Of a DNA stretch of 64,000 bases, positions 35,663 to 43,929 are shown in pieces (position 1 is the stretch's first letter; each line of letters starts with the position of its first letter). The position numbers and the translations under genes were made by a program. Origin of the DNA: Paenibacillus algorifonticola (GTDB taxonomy: Bacteria > Bacillota > Bacilli > Paenibacillales > Paenibacillaceae); NCBI RefSeq assembly GCF_000971975.1, contig NZ_KQ040784.1, positions 325-64,324 on the forward strand. Direction: 5' to 3'. The notes beneath the pieces were generated by a model. The model had not been told where the DNA came from, made no database searches, and saw only the letters and a program-made list of their open reading frames with translations.

Positions 35663-36610
35663 TTAAAGCGTGTTTTGCAACGTTTGGTAGGCGCTCAGGC
35701 TGTCCGCCGACGAATCAATATTCCAATCCAGCTCTTTGTTTTCATTGAACCAGATCAAGCCTTTAATTTGGCTGTAGGCTGGCGATTGGATTTGGTTCAT
35801 GGCATCGATAACCCATTCGTTTTTGCTGCCGCCGCTTTCGGTTGTGCCTGTCTCCGCAATAATGATCGGCTTGCTCGAAATGCTAGTCAACGCTTGGTAA
35901 GAAGCATAGAATACATCGTTAAACGTTCTCCACGAGCTCCACGATTCTTTCGTTCCAAAATTGTAACCATCAATCGAAAGCATGTCCACATAAGCATCAC
36001 CTGGGTACATAGCTGTAAACGAAGCGTTTTGGCCAACATTTTCAGCATTTACGTTGTACATGAATTTGATATTTGTTGCGCCTTGTTCTTTGAAAATAGT
36101 CACGACACGTTGGAATGCCGCTTTGTAGGTTTCGTTCGTGTTAACTGTGCTGTCGCCAACGCCCCAGCCATACCAGTTGCCGTTGCCTTCGTGGAAAAGG
36201 CGGAGCCAGATTTCGGGGTTTTTATTAGCCGCTTGCCAGTTAATCAATTGCTTAGCTGTTTGTTTCAGGTAAGCGTCTACTACGCCTCTATTGATATCAG
36301 CAGTCGAATATTCTTTGTAATTTTTATTTTTAAATTCAAGGGTAAGTAGGTTAATCGAACCATTACTATTCACATAGTCCAAAAAGCCCTTCCACTCATT
36401 GATCCCTTGATTCGAATTGACAAAAGTATGTATAACATCTTGGTGTCCGCCAATCATTTGCTCATAGGCAGCGATATTGTTCAAGTTTTGATTCGGCCAA
36501 GTGCCGATCCATGCACCGTTGTAAAAATTGCTTTGTGCGCTCACGGGAAGTGCCCAAAATAGTGTCGAAACTAACATCACGAGTGTAAGGCCGAGCTTTC
36601 TGCTTTTCAT
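35663..36610 (-). CDS. Secreted glycoside hydrolase, GH26-like
   Basis: 315 residues. Signal peptide with probable cleavage after VSA (residue 25). A single (beta/alpha)8-type domain with the GH26 acid/base glutamate E141 in RLFHEGNGNWYGWG and the nucleophile E253 in IIIAETGTTE. Family 26 enzymes cut beta-mannans, mixed-linkage glucans or xylans. Its place beside the synthase suggests trimming or release of the polymer, as BcsZ does for cellulose, but this is inference. ATG with GGGGGAGG upstream. Expression is preceded by two c-di-GMP riboswitches and a terminator. Confidence 0.85.
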   Translation of the reverse strand: MKSRKLGLTLVMLVSTLFWALPVSAQSNFYNGAWIGTWPNQNLNNIAAYEQMIGGHQDVIHTFVNSNQGINEWKGFLDYVNSNGSINLLTLEFKNKNYKEYSTADINRGVVDAYLKQTAKQLINWQAANKNPEIWLRLFHEGNGNWYGWGVGDSTVNTNETYKAAFQRVVTIFKEQGATNIKFMYNVNAENVGQNASFTAMYPGDAYVDMLSIDGYNFGTKESWSSWRTFNDVFYASYQALTSISSKPIIIAETGTTESGGSKNEWVIDAMNQIQSPAYSQIKGLIWFNENKELDWNIDSSADSLSAYQTLQNTL

Positions 36611-36691
36611 AGTAGTTCCTCCCCCGAGCGAATGATGGTACGTGGTCCGAAGAACACGCCACACCTTCATCAGGCAAAGGAGGCTATGTCG

Positions 36692-36779
36692 GGCTTCGGC
36701 AGCTGGCGAGCATATCCTGTGAAGGATGAAGCCCCTATAGCTTTGCGCACATCAGGTTTCCCTGAGTTTGCCTTTTCGT
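36692..36779 (-). promoter_or_regulatory. Cyclic di-GMP-I (GEMM-I) riboswitch, gene-proximal copy
   Basis: Minus-strand aptamer core: AAAAGGCAAACTCAGG, GNRA-capped stem CAGG-GAAA-CCTG, the conserved GCGCAAAGCTA, GGGGCTTC, ATGCTCGCCAGC and the closing TGCCGAA. These are the class I c-di-GMP riboswitch elements. About 70 nt separate it from the GH26 Shine-Dalgarno sequence. A CCTCC in AGCCTCCTTT just after the aptamer could pair with the GGGGGAGG ribosome site, so control of translation is plausible for this copy. Confidence 0.9.
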
Positions 36780-36792
36780 GCTTGAAAGCAAT

Positions 36793-36833
36793 AAAAAAAG
36801 ATAGTCCCTGCTCCCGAAAGAACAAAGTCTACC
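36793..36833 (-). terminator. Intrinsic terminator between the two riboswitches
   Basis: Minus-strand stem GGTAGACTTTGTTCT / GGGAGCAGGGACTATC (about 14 pairs, several G-U, one mismatch) with a 3-nt loop, followed by TTTTTTT. Placed directly after the distal aptamer, it looks like that aptamer's expression platform. Confidence 0.8.
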
Positions 36834-36861
36834 TTGATTAATAAAGGAAGAAGCGATGTTG

Positions 36862-36948
36862 AATTCGGTAGCTGGCGAGCATATTCCGTTAGGAATGAAG
36901 CCCCTGTAGCTTTGCGCACATCAGGTTTCCCTGAGTTTGCCTTTTCGT
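36862..36948 (-). promoter_or_regulatory. Cyclic di-GMP-I (GEMM-I) riboswitch, promoter-proximal copy
   Basis: Nearly the same aptamer as the copy at 36692-36779 (AAAAGGCAAACTCAGG, GCGCAAAGCTAC, GCTCGCCAGC, TACCGAA), differing mainly in the peripheral stem (TTCC/GGAA versus TCC/GGA with other loop bases). It is transcribed first and leads into the terminator at 36793-36833. Confidence 0.9.
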
Positions 36949-36992
36949 TAAACGTAATAGGTATAAAGTATGAGCTAATGCAATATGGTGTT

Positions 36993-37022
36993 ATTGTACA
37001 CCTTGATCGCAAATTTCGTCAA
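36993..37022 (-). promoter_or_regulatory. Promoter of the riboswitch-GH26 transcript
   Basis: Minus strand: -35 TTGACG (37017-37022), 18-bp spacer, -10 TACAAT (36993-36998), about 45 nt before the first aptamer. It starts just past the stop of the preceding GT-C gene, so GH26 can be transcribed on its own. Confidence 0.7.
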
Positions 37023-37039
37023 ATTATTTTTTCATAAAA

Positions 37040-38299
37040 TTATACAACGAAAAAATATCCATTAAAGTAGCAGATCGCATACACAATATGAAGCAGGAAA
37101 AACATCATGAAATAAAACATTTGCAGCGGCTTATTATTTTTCAGCACATCCGCAAAATAAATGTAGAAGGGGAACGCGACCATGACATAACGTGGAATGC
37201 TTTGCAAAAATTCGGCGCTGGCGAACGGAATGAGCATAAGCAGCAAACCATATGCAAAAAACAGCCATTCATGTGCATTACGGCGAATTTCTTTCCAACG
37301 CATAATGAGAAAGGCGGCAAAAATGACGAGGACGGCATTCGCAATGATAAAGGCAAGCAGGCCATTTTCCCAGCCGCCATTTCCTGAGAAATAAGGCTTT
37401 TGGATAAAATGAATATAGTTCGAGAATGGAGCAACCGTCTTGCGATACCAGTTGATGCTTTGCTCGGTAATCGGTGCCAGCAAATCGCCCGTGAGCCATT
37501 TCATGTACAAAAGATAACCGGCCAGCGGCAGCGCGGACATAATGGCATAGCCTAGATATTTGGTGTCCTTCCATTTAAAACGATACAGCCTGTGTTCAAT
37601 CAACAGCGTTCCCACAACGAAAAACAAGTTGACGAAGCCCAGATTGCGCGTCACAGCGGACAAGCCCCCGAACAGAAACGCCAGAAAATATCGCTTTTGC
37701 ATCGCATAATAAACGGTCATAAGCGAAAGCATGAGGAACAGGCTCTCTGTATAAGGCACGGCATAGAAGATGGCGGTCGGAAAAACAAGCAGCAGCAGCA
37801 CCGCGACTTGGGCATGCTCCTGTTTCAGCCCTCTTTTTAAACAAATGCCATAAAAATAAAAAAGCGATACGAGCAAAAATAAATTCGATAAAACCGATCC
37901 AACGACTGTCGCATCATATTTAGAAATAGACTCCACCAAAAAGACTAACAAAGGGTATAAAGGGAAAAACACCCAATTCGCACTAGGATGCGGCTCGCTG
38001 ATGTTATACGTATCGTAGCCATTTTCGGCGATACCCAAATACCATACGCTGTCAAATTTCCTTAAATCCTCGAAGCTCGGCTTCTTCAGCTGTGAAATAT
38101 CCGTCTGGATCGATAGCTGGCTGGATGTAAAATCATGCCCCTGCACGACCGTATAGTCCGGCGGAATTTGATAATTCGGAAACAGGTTCATGCCGAGAAA
38201 ACCTGCAAAATAAAGCAATATCCTCGTGATGACAAACAAGGAGAGCAGGAAGATCAAAACTTGCGTGTTCGACTTTGCTTTAAGCAGCAGCGATTCCAT
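37040..38299 (-). CDS. GT-C type mannosyltransferase-like membrane protein (PIG-V/YkoS-like)
   Basis: 419 residues with about 9-10 predicted membrane segments. The first extracytoplasmic loop carries the conserved Asp in LRKFDSVWYLGIAENGY, and FFPLYPLL, FPTAIFYAVPYTESLFL and GGLSAVTRN follow, features of the bacterial PIG-V-related family that use polyprenyl-phosphate sugars outside the membrane. The upstream GtrB-like gene (3-bp gap) would supply that lipid-linked donor. ATG with GAGGTGA upstream. Confidence 0.85.
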   Translation of the reverse strand: MESLLLKAKSNTQVLIFLLSLFVITRILLYFAGFLGMNLFPNYQIPPDYTVVQGHDFTSSQLSIQTDISQLKKPSFEDLRKFDSVWYLGIAENGYDTYNISEPHPSANWVFFPLYPLLVFLVESISKYDATVVGSVLSNLFLLVSLFYFYGICLKRGLKQEHAQVAVLLLLVFPTAIFYAVPYTESLFLMLSLMTVYYAMQKRYFLAFLFGGLSAVTRNLGFVNLFFVVGTLLIEHRLYRFKWKDTKYLGYAIMSALPLAGYLLYMKWLTGDLLAPITEQSINWYRKTVAPFSNYIHFIQKPYFSGNGGWENGLLAFIIANAVLVIFAAFLIMRWKEIRRNAHEWLFFAYGLLLMLIPFASAEFLQSIPRYVMVAFPFYIYFADVLKNNKPLQMFYFMMFFLLHIVYAICYFNGYFFVV

Positions 38300-38302
38300 T
38301 CG

Positions 38303-39313
38303 TCACCTCGTCTCTTGTAATTGCTGCGTTTTCGCTTCTGTCACTACAACGTTATGCAGCTCGGTTTCAACGAAGTATTTCGGTCTTTTCTTCGTTTCAA
38401 TGTAAATTTTGCCGATATATTCGCCAATTAGTCCAATGCAAAGCAGCTGAATGCCGCCAATGAACCAAATCGAAAGAATCAACGAGCTCCAGCCGGATAC
38501 CGTGTTGCCCTGCAAATGCCTTACAAATACATAAAATGCAAACAAAAGGCTCATGACCGACATGAAGAATCCGACAACCGACACCGCTCGGATAGGAGAT
38601 ACGCTGAAGGAGGTAATGCCTTCCCATGCGAATATGAGCATCTTTTTCAGCGGATATTTCGATTCGCCAGCAGTTCGCTCCAGACGGTCATAATACACGC
38701 TGTCGGATTTGAAGCCGATGGTAGGAATAATGCCACGCAAGAACAGATTAACCTCCTGGTACTCCTCCAGCTTATTAACAACCTTCTTGCTCATCATTCG
38801 GTAATCCGCATGATTATAAACAACGTTTACGCCAAGCTTAATCATTAATTTGTAGAAAAATTGCGCGCTGAACTTTTTGAACATCGTATCGGTCGTCCGC
38901 TTGTTCCGCACGCCGTACACAACTTCGTAGCCCTGCTTGTACTTCTCAATAAACTGGTCGATTACCGTAATATCATCCTGTAAATCGGCATCGATGGAAA
39001 TAATGCAATCCGCATATTCCTTCGCCGTCAACAAGCCCGCCAGCAGCGCCCGCTGATGCCCGACGTTACGGGAAAGCTTCAGCCCGCTCACAAAACGGTT
39101 GCTTCGGTGAAAGGAATCAATAAGCGACCACGTTTTATCACGGCTGCCATCATCTACGAGCAGCATTTTACTTTGCTCCGACACCTTCTTCTCCCTCACC
39201 AACCGTTCAAGCAGCGCTGTCATTTGCCGCACCGTCTCCGGAAGCGCCTCTTCCTCGTTATAACAAGGCATGACTATCGATACAATGGGTAAATCGGCCT
39301 CATCGCCTCTCAT
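38303..39313 (-). CDS. Polyprenyl-phosphate glycosyltransferase (GtrB/DPM1-like)
   Basis: 336 residues. GT2 domain with VSIVMPCYNEEEALPETV, VDDGSRDKTW and the DxD in SIDADLQDD, then two C-terminal membrane segments (SVVGFFMSVMSLLFAFYVFV and LILSIWFIGGIQLLCIGLIGEYIG). This is the GtrB arrangement: transfer of a sugar from a nucleotide donor to undecaprenyl phosphate. It probably works with the GT-C gene next to it. ATG with GAGGGAG upstream. First gene on the right of the polysaccharide region. Confidence 0.92.
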   Translation of the reverse strand: MRGDEADLPIVSIVMPCYNEEEALPETVRQMTALLERLVREKKVSEQSKMLLVDDGSRDKTWSLIDSFHRSNRFVSGLKLSRNVGHQRALLAGLLTAKEYADCIISIDADLQDDITVIDQFIEKYKQGYEVVYGVRNKRTTDTMFKKFSAQFFYKLMIKLGVNVVYNHADYRMMSKKVVNKLEEYQEVNLFLRGIIPTIGFKSDSVYYDRLERTAGESKYPLKKMLIFAWEGITSFSVSPIRAVSVVGFFMSVMSLLFAFYVFVRHLQGNTVSGWSSLILSIWFIGGIQLLCIGLIGEYIGKIYIETKKRPKYFVETELHNVVVTEAKTQQLQETR

Positions 39314-39465
39314 GACTATCTCCCTCGCTCTCTATGATGTTGTCCATTTTTCGACAATTAGTATAATAGCATACATTGGTTAAAGTAAAGTGAAAAACCG
39401 CGCTCTGCCTATGGAAGTATATAGAAAAACTCGTCTTCAAATCATATTATGCTCCATTTTCCCCC

Positions 39466-39518
39466 AAAAAAAGCCCCTGCGGCCTAGGTAGCTGTCTGCC
39501 ACCGCTGCCGCAAGGGCT
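39466..39518 (-). terminator. Terminator of argS
   Basis: Minus-strand stem AGCCCTTGCGGC / GCCGCAGGGGCT (12 positions, one mismatch), 22-nt loop, then TTTTTTT, about 60 bp past the argS stop. Confidence 0.85.
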
Positions 39519-39578
39519 GATCTCTTTCGTCCACGCCTGTGCCTGCTTACACCCAGCCGCTCTGAAACATGAAGCAGC

Positions 39579-41258
39579 TTACATTTGCTGTGGAGCCGAT
39601 ACGCCTACGAGGCGAAGCGCGTTCGCAATAACCGTGCGAATAGCGCCAAGCAGCGCAAGGCGCGCCTGAGTCTGCGCAGCGTCTTCGGTAATGACGCGCT
39701 CCGCTCTGTAGTAACTGTGGAACTGGGATGCCAGTTCATATACATAACGAATGATGCGGTGCGGCGCATATTGCTCCGCCGCTTCCGCCACTTCCTGCGG
39801 CAGCTCGCCGAGCTTGCGCAGCAGGTCATATTCAGCCTCCGACGCCAGCTTGCCGAGGTCGATCTGCTCAAGCGGCAGCAGCGCAAGGCTTTGCTCCTGT
39901 GCCTGACGGAAAATGCTGCAAATCCGCGCATGCGCATATTGCACATAAAACACCGGATTTTCGTTTGAAGTCGAAATCGCCAGATCCATGTCAAAATCCA
40001 GATGCGAGTCCATGCTGCGCATCGTGAAGAAATAACGGATGGCATCCACGCCAACCTCGTCCATCAAATCCTGCATCGTGACCGCTTTGCCGGTACGCTT
40101 GGACATTTTCACCTTCTCGCCGTCCTGGAACAGGCTGACCATCTGTGCAATCAATACGACCAGCTTGCCTGGATCGTTGCCAAGCGCCTCCATTGCCGCT
40201 TTAACGCGCGGAATGTAGCCGTGGTGGTCTGCGCCCCAGATGTTGATCATGCGGTCGTAGCCGCGGCTGTACTTGTCCATATGGTAGGCAATGTCTGGCG
40301 TCAAATACGTGTAGGAGCCGTCATTTTTGACAAGAACGCGGTTTTTATCGTCGCCGAAAGGCATCGTATCGAGCCACGTCGCGCCCTCTTCCTCGTACAC
40401 GTGTCCCTTCTCCTTAAGCGCTTCAAGCGCCTGCTCAACCTTGCCGTTCTTGTAAAGCGACGTCTCGCTGTACCAGATATCGAAGCCGACGCGGAAGCGA
40501 TTAAGATCATGCTTGATTTTGTCTAGCTCTCGCTCCAGGCCGAAGCTGCGGAAAAACTCCAGGCGCTCCTCCGCGCTCAGGCCGAGCAGACGATCTCCCT
40601 CCTGCTCAGCAAGCAGCCCTCCGAAACCGACAATATCCGCGCCGTGGTAGCCATCCTCCGGCATCTCCGCTTCCTTGCCCAGCGCCTGCTGGTAGCGCGC
40701 TTCAATCGACTTCGCCAGATTGTTCACCTGATTGCCGGCATCGTTAATATAATATTCGCGGGTTACTTCATAGCCCGCATATTCTAGCACATTGCACAGC
40801 GCATCGCCTACCGCCGCGCCGCGTGCATGTCCAAGATGAAGGCTGCCCGTTGGGTTCGCGCTGACAAACTCCATCTCCACGCGCTTGCCTGCGCCGATCT
40901 GCGTACGCCCGTAGTTGTCGCCACCTGCGACAACCTCGCCAACGACGGCGTACAAATAGCTTTTGTCCATGCGGAAGTTAATAAAGCCCGGTCCTGCGAT
41001 TTCTGCAGATACAATCGACGCCTTCGCATAGTCCAAATTCGCAATAATCGCCTCAGCGATCATCCGCGGATTTTTCTTCGCAAGCTTGGTGAGCTGCATC
41101 GCTGCGTTCGTCGCCAAATCGCCATGTTCTTTATCCTTAGGCACCTCCAGCACGAATGCCGGAAGCTCCTCGCGTGCTGCGAGCCCGCCCGCTACTGCCG
41201 CATCGGCAATAGCCGCTTTTACTTGCTCATACAATTGCTCCAATACATTTCCACTCAT
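39579..41258 (-). CDS. argS: Arginyl-tRNA synthetase
   Basis: 559 residues. Class I synthetase: N-terminal Add-1 domain, HIGH-like motif HLGH in [25 protein letters not shown] motif in [14 protein letters not shown], and a C-terminal DALR anticodon-binding domain ([11 protein letters not shown]). It charges tRNA-Arg. ATG with GGGGG upstream, 2 bp after the stop of the ywiB homologue, the same pairing as in Bacillus subtilis. Confidence 0.98.
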   Translation of the reverse strand: MSGNVLEQLYEQVKAAIADAAVAGGLAAREELPAFVLEVPKDKEHGDLATNAAMQLTKLAKKNPRMIAEAIIANLDYAKASIVSAEIAGPGFINFRMDKSYLYAVVGEVVAGGDNYGRTQIGAGKRVEMEFVSANPTGSLHLGHARGAAVGDALCNVLEYAGYEVTREYYINDAGNQVNNLAKSIEARYQQALGKEAEMPEDGYHGADIVGFGGLLAEQEGDRLLGLSAEERLEFFRSFGLERELDKIKHDLNRFRVGFDIWYSETSLYKNGKVEQALEALKEKGHVYEEEGATWLDTMPFGDDKNRVLVKNDGSYTYLTPDIAYHMDKYSRGYDRMINIWGADHHGYIPRVKAAMEALGNDPGKLVVLIAQMVSLFQDGEKVKMSKRTGKAVTMQDLMDEVGVDAIRYFFTMRSMDSHLDFDMDLAISTSNENPVFYVQYAHARICSIFRQAQEQSLALLPLEQIDLGKLASEAEYDLLRKLGELPQEVAEAAEQYAPHRIIRYVYELASQFHSYYRAERVITEDAAQTQARLALLGAIRTVIANALRLVGVSAPQQM

Positions 41259-41260
41259 CG

Positions 41261-41707
41261 TTACTGTTCCCCCTGAATATGCAGCCGAATATGAAATCGG
41301 CCAGATAAATGCTCGTCAATCCACAAATCATATTTCCACTCTATTGTAAAAGGAGGCTCCGCCAACTCTCCCTCAGCAGCATCCTCCGCATGAAGCGCGA
41401 GCTGTTCCGTCTCTGTCTCCATTTGAAAAGACATAATGGGGGACCGATAGCGCCCAGCCCGCTTGCCGCCTACAGCGAAAAGCTGCTCCGAATCTACCGC
41501 CCCCCGGCGCGTAATAAGCAGCTCGCCTTGGCGATAGCGAATAAGCGACCTGATCGGCTCCGAATTCGCTTCGCCCTCGATCGGCTCCTCATAGCGGATG
41601 TAGAGCGAGCGATCCTTGCGAAACAGCTCCCCACGGTGCTCATTGACCTGAACAGCGCCATCCTGCCTGCTTTCCAGCTTAATGCTGACGTTCATTCTTT
41701 CAGACAT
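41261..41707 (-). CDS. ywiB: YwiB-like DUF1934 beta-barrel protein
   Basis: 148 residues. Built of alternating strands ([43 protein letters not shown]), matching the DUF1934 small beta-barrel family and in particular YwiB, which precedes argS in Bacillus. Function unknown; cytoplasmic with no membrane segment. ATG with CAGGAG upstream. Confidence 0.88.
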   Translation of the reverse strand: MSERMNVSIKLESRQDGAVQVNEHRGELFRKDRSLYIRYEEPIEGEANSEPIRSLIRYRQGELLITRRGAVDSEQLFAVGGKRAGRYRSPIMSFQMETETEQLALHAEDAAEGELAEPPFTIEWKYDLWIDEHLSGRFHIRLHIQGEQ

Positions 41708-41788
41708 ATCCGTGCTCCTGTATCTTCAGTCTTAACGTATGCTTCTACTATATACACGTATCCTCTCAATTTCAACGATTAAGGGCGA

Positions 41789-42307
41789 TTACTGTTCCTC
41801 CAGAAAAGGAACAATGCCGCGCCACGCTTCGATCCGATCTTCGAGGTTTCGCATTTTCTGCGTCGGAATCGGGCTCGTTGAAGGCATCTTGAGCAGCGCC
41901 AGCGAATCAAACGCAGGATGCTCGCGAAAATATTTTCGAAACGTATCGTACGCCTTCGTTCCATTAAATGCAAAGCAGCGCAGCCCCGGATATTGCGCTA
42001 GCAGTGCAGGCAGATCATTCGGCTTCTCATCTTTAATGTTCACATCAAGGCTGCCTTCGCGCTCGCAAGATTCAATGACGTCGAACACCGCCAGCCGATG
42101 CTCCTGCAAAAAAGCGAGCCGCTTCGCATAATCCTCGTCCGGCGCCCCAGCGTCAAACAACCCATACACCATCCCCCAAAAATAGTTCCGCGGATGACCG
42201 TAGAACTGGCGATGCTCCAGCGATTTCACGCTCGGCGCCGTCCCCAGCACCAGCACGCGGGCCCGCTCATCAATGACGGGAGGAAAAGAATAAACACGCT
42301 CTGTCAT
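41789..42307 (-). CDS. DNA-deoxyinosine / mismatch-uracil DNA glycosylase (UDG superfamily)
   Basis: 172 residues. UDG-superfamily motif 1 in VLVLGTAPSVKSLEHRQFYGHPRNYFW and motif 2 in LLKMPSTSPIPT, plus VNIKDEKPNDLP, characteristic of the short glycosylases that remove hypoxanthine or mismatched uracil. It starts base-excision repair. ATG with GGGGGTGA upstream. Monocistronic; no terminator clearly seen. Confidence 0.85.
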   Translation of the reverse strand: MTERVYSFPPVIDERARVLVLGTAPSVKSLEHRQFYGHPRNYFWGMVYGLFDAGAPDEDYAKRLAFLQEHRLAVFDVIESCEREGSLDVNIKDEKPNDLPALLAQYPGLRCFAFNGTKAYDTFRKYFREHPAFDSLALLKMPSTSPIPTQKMRNLEDRIEAWRGIVPFLEEQ

Positions 42308-42392
42308 AGCTCTGTCACCCCCTGCTAGCTGTTTTTACTATTATGGCATTTTTGGAGGGAAATTTCTCGCGCACAAATAAAGACATGCTAAT

Positions 42393-42422
42393 AAGAAGTA
42401 CTACACAAAGTTAGTACTTCTT
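42393..42422 (+). repeat. Perfect 11-bp inverted repeat upstream of the small membrane protein
   Basis: AAGAAGTACTA and TAGTACTTCTT with an 8-nt spacer, 47 bp before the ATG at 42469. No T tract follows. It may be an operator or 5' hairpin of the downstream gene, or serve the divergent glycosylase gene. Confidence 0.6.
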
Positions 42423-42468
42423 CAATCCGCATTATTTTTCTAAAATAAAAGGACAAGGAGCTGATCAA

Positions 42469-42741
42469 ATGAGCAAAGCACGCAGCACACTTACCTTATT
42501 TGCCGCATGCATGGCACTTTTAACCATCTACTTTTTAATGACAAAACAACAGCTGTTCGGTTCGCAGTGGCTTATTGGGTTTGCAAGCAGCCTGGCAGGC
42601 ACGATCATTAGCTTTTGCGGCCCATTCCAGGCTAGAAAACGATCCATTTGGTGCGCAGCTGTCGCAACAGCCAACTTCCTGCTGCTCAGCTGGTACATTT
42701 TTATATTTTCACCGCTCGCCGTGATCATATTCGGGCCATAA
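42469..42741 (+). CDS. Small membrane protein of unknown function
   Basis: 90 residues with three hydrophobic segments (LFAACMALLTIYFLM, WLIGFASSLAGTIISFC, ANFLLLSWYIFIFSPLAVIIF). I do not recognise the family. AAGGAG lies 8 nt before the ATG and codon use looks like that of the neighbours, so it is likely real. It is convergent with cidB, 16 bp away, and preceded by a perfect 11-bp dyad. Confidence 0.7.
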   Translation: MSKARSTLTLFAACMALLTIYFLMTKQQLFGSQWLIGFASSLAGTIISFCGPFQARKRSIWCAAVATANFLLLSWYIFIFSPLAVIIFGP

Positions 42742-42757
42742 ACGCCTATCCCCTCCT

Positions 42758-43444
42758 TTATCCATGCATAAATAGCCCTGTCAGCCAAGGCAGCAGCGCC
42801 AGCGAAATAAAGGCGGTCACGATCATCGCAATGCTCGCAATCGATCCCGGCACAAGCCCAAACTCAAAGGCTTTATGAGCTCCTGCGCTATGTGCGCTGC
42901 TCCCCATTAGAACACCTTTGGCGATATCGCTGCGAATACGCGCCATTCGAATAACGAGCGGCCCAATAATCGTGCCAAGAATGCCTGTTATCAGCACAAA
43001 AATAGCTGTCAGAGTGGAAATGCCTCCGATCATATCGCTAATGGCCAGCGCTATCGGCGTCGTCGTCGAACGCAGCAGCAGCGAGTCAATCAGGCTATCG
43101 CTTAGCTTCAGCGAACGGCTGAACAACAGCGCCGCCATCATGCCGACAATCCAGCCCGAGAGAACGCCCGCTATAATTTCGAGCGCATGCTTTTTCATAA
43201 TAGCTGCATTCTTATACATAGGAACCGCCAAAGCAATTGTCGCCGGACCTACCATACTGCTGAGCCAATGCCCCCCTGTATTGTAGCTTTGGTAAGGAAT
43301 TTTCCCTAATACCAGTATCATAATCACGATAACCGGGGTCACAATAAGCGGTGACAGCAGCAGCACGGGCTTCAACCGATGTAGCCGCTTCGCTCCCCAG
43401 TAAATGCCGACCGTCAGCACAATATACATCAGCGCCATCATCAT
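42758..43444 (-). CDS. cidB: CidB/LrgB family membrane protein
   Basis: 228 residues, about six to seven membrane segments, with family hallmarks GPATIALAVPMYKN, LLLRSTTTPIALAISDMIGG and the closing SAHSAGAHKAFEFG. CidB/LrgB partners a holin-like CidA/LrgA and is implicated in control of murein hydrolase activity and pyruvate transport. The first of three ATG codons overlaps the cidA stop (ATGA), so the pair is coupled. Confidence 0.92.
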   Translation of the reverse strand: MMMALMYIVLTVGIYWGAKRLHRLKPVLLLSPLIVTPVIVIMILVLGKIPYQSYNTGGHWLSSMVGPATIALAVPMYKNAAIMKKHALEIIAGVLSGWIVGMMAALLFSRSLKLSDSLIDSLLLRSTTTPIALAISDMIGGISTLTAIFVLITGILGTIIGPLVIRMARIRSDIAKGVLMGSSAHSAGAHKAFEFGLVPGSIASIAMIVTAFISLALLPWLTGLFMHG

Positions 43445-43815
43445 CCCCTGCTCCGCTCCTTCCTGCTAGCTACGAATTGTGTCATTACGCCAGCGCACAC
43501 CATGACGAGAACAGAAGTCACCACAATAACAAGCAAAATTTGCACGCCATTCCCCAGCAATAAATCCTTGAACTGCATCATGCCCGCGGCAGGAGGAATA
43601 AAAAACAGCAGCATTTCCGCGACCAGCCACGTTGAGCCCATTTCAATCCATTCTACTTTTACAATTCGAAAATGAAGCAGCAGAAAGACAAGAATCAGCC
43701 CCAAAATGCTCCCCGGCACCTTCAAGTGCAGCCAAACCGACAGTCCATTAAGCATCCAAAACAGTCCTACAAAAAAGAGAACCTGGACGAGTCCAAGTGT
43801 TATTTTTCTTAACAT
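43441..43815 (-). CDS. cidA: CidA/LrgA family holin-like protein
   Basis: 124 residues with four membrane segments; LKVPGSILGLILVFLLL and LLFFIPPAAGMMQF are the CidA/LrgA hallmarks. Start at the ATG with GGAAGGGG 8 nt upstream; the frame is open far upstream but across the control region. Divergent from a LysR-type regulator, the arrangement of cidR-cidAB (ywbI-ywbHG in Bacillus subtilis). Confidence 0.92.
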   Translation of the reverse strand: MLRKITLGLVQVLFFVGLFWMLNGLSVWLHLKVPGSILGLILVFLLLHFRIVKVEWIEMGSTWLVAEMLLFFIPPAAGMMQFKDLLLGNGVQILLVIVVTSVLVMVCAGVMTQFVASRKERSRG

Positions 43816-43834
43816 GCGGATAGCCCCTTCCTTC

Positions 43835-43866
43835 ATACAGTGTATACCTGTGAATTGACATAGGTA
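43835..43866. promoter_or_regulatory. Candidate CidR operator
   Basis: In the 114-bp gap between cidA and cidR: an exact 11-bp palindrome ATACAGTGTAT (43835-43845) adjoining an interrupted dyad TACCTGTG / CATAGGTA (43845-43866, one mismatch). LysR-type regulators bind such T-N11-A dyads near divergent promoters. Confidence 0.45.
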
Positions 43867-43929
43867 AAATGAATAATTAGAATGAGTCATATTCGATTTA
43901 TCTATGGAAAAAGAAGAAGGAGTATTCGC

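Noticed and set aside
36632-36841. Small plus-strand open frames over the riboswitches (also 36834-37037)
   Set aside because: The two share nearly the same peptide only because they are antisense to the two aptamer copies.
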